A program made the position numbers and the translations under genes. The notes beneath the pieces are model-generated. The model did not search any database and was not told the DNA's origin. It worked only from the letters and a program-made list of their open reading frames with translations. 64,000 nt of DNA, taken from NCBI GenBank assembly GCA_963763205.1, contig CAVXNQ010000018.1, forward strand, positions 62,001 to 126,000, given 5' to 3'. Shown in pieces: positions 63,669 to 64,000 of the stretch. Source of the stretch: DDH964 sp963763205. GTDB taxonomy: Bacteria; Desulfobacterota; Desulfuromonadia; Desulfuromonadales; DDH964. Numbering within the stretch: position 1 is the stretch's first letter; every line of letters begins with the position of its first letter.

Positions 63669-64000
63669 ATGAACGATTTCGAGGACCGCCTTCCCCTCGG
63701 CAAGACCACCGTCTATGCCGCCGACTACGATCCGCAGCTTCTCTGCCCGGTGGCGCGCAGCCGCAAGCGGGAGGAACTCGGCCTTGCCGGCGAACTCCCC
63801 TTTGCGGGGGAGGATCTGTGGACGGCTTTTGAGCTTTCCTGGCTCGATCCGAAGGGGAAGCCGGTGGTGGCAATGGGCGAATTCCGCGTTCCCTGCACCT
63901 CGCCGAACCTGATCGAATCCAAGTCCTTCAAGCTCTACCTCAACTCCCTCAACCAGACCCGCCTCAGCAGCCTGGACCAGGTTCGCGCGCTGCTCGCGGC
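63669..64000 (+). CDS. queF: NADPH-dependent 7-cyano-7-deazaguanine reductase, N-terminal part (cut by window edge)
   Basis: QueF reduces preQ0 to preQ1 in queuosine synthesis. The 110 codons present match the N-terminal half of the long (E. coli-type) form: PLGKTTVYAADYDPQLLCPV, DLWTAFELSWLDPKGKPVVA, PCTSPNLIESKSFKLYLNSL and NQTRLSSLDQV. The catalytic C-terminal half lies beyond the window. ATG 63660 is also in frame, but 63669 has better spacing from GAGA. Confidence 0.9.
   Translation, partial: MNDFEDRLPLGKTTVYAADYDPQLLCPVARSRKREELGLAGELPFAGEDLWTAFELSWLDPKGKPVVAMGEFRVPCTSPNLIESKSFKLYLNSLNQTRLSSLDQVRALLA

Overview
The window is 64 kb of GC-rich chromosomal DNA. It suggests a deltaproteobacterium of the Desulfuromonadales (Geobacter / Desulfuromonas / Pelobacter type). 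The evidence is dense PAS/histidine-kinase and diguanylate cyclase genes, type IV pilus parts with MshEN and DUF4388 (PatA-N) modules, a very large BadF/BcrA-type CoA-dehydratase activase, a radical SAM/SPASM gene beside hemE and hemH, and several families of short inverted-repeat intergenic elements. This is an inference from gene content; no rRNA or other taxonomic marker is present. I found no tRNA, rRNA, CRISPR array, intact transposase, prophage or origin.

Layout. 1-5.65 kb (minus): a truncated PAS sensor, then an apparent operon of TonB-dependent receptor, periplasmic ABC-type substrate-binding protein and hybrid histidine kinase behind a good sigma-70 promoter. 5.9-7.76 kb (minus): an overlapping three-gene cassette (unrecognised 271-aa protein, small membrane protein, GNAT acetyltransferase). 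8.2-14.2 kb (minus): a thiamine operon with promoter, TPP riboswitch, terminator-like hairpin, thiF, thiS, thiG, thiH, thiE, then an SLC13-type permease. 14.3-17.9 kb (plus): radical SAM/SPASM protein, hemE, hemH and a small Cys-rich protein. 18.0-22.0 kb (plus): a phospholipid-transport (Mla) operon in the order E-F-D-A-C, followed by a cyclic-nucleotide-binding protein. 22-31.9 kb: a GGDEF protein, a decayed SDR gene, DUF72, EamA, a PAS histidine kinase, DUF486, a pabB-pabC fusion and a response regulator. 32-38.8 kb (plus): ABC-F ATPase, EamA permease, CvfB-like S1 protein, NlpC/P60 lipoprotein, an MshEN/GAF-like protein and a DUF188 protein. 39-42.9 kb (minus): an SDR and a large MEDS/PAS hybrid kinase. 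43.1-50.8 kb (plus): guaC, an MshEN-AAA ATPase, the 1458-aa activase and DUF2784. 50.9-54.4 kb (minus): a 1184-aa DUF748/AsmA-like envelope protein. 54.8-61.4 kb (plus): DRTGG P-loop protein, DUF169, tautomerase, DUF4388 protein, PilT/PilU ATPase and FabH. 61.6-64 kb: SrkA-like kinase (minus), then DUF309, a zinc-ribbon protein and the start of queF.

Two whole-window observations matter for any user. First, five genes (TonB receptor, thiF, ABC-F, pilT, fabH) together carry eight single-base frameshifts, seven of them insertions. Each is repaired by one base and restores conserved protein sequence, so assembly or sequencing error is more likely than real gene decay. Second, many intergenic gaps, including gaps inside operons, hold imperfect inverted repeats of about 60-150 nt that fall into a few recurring families.
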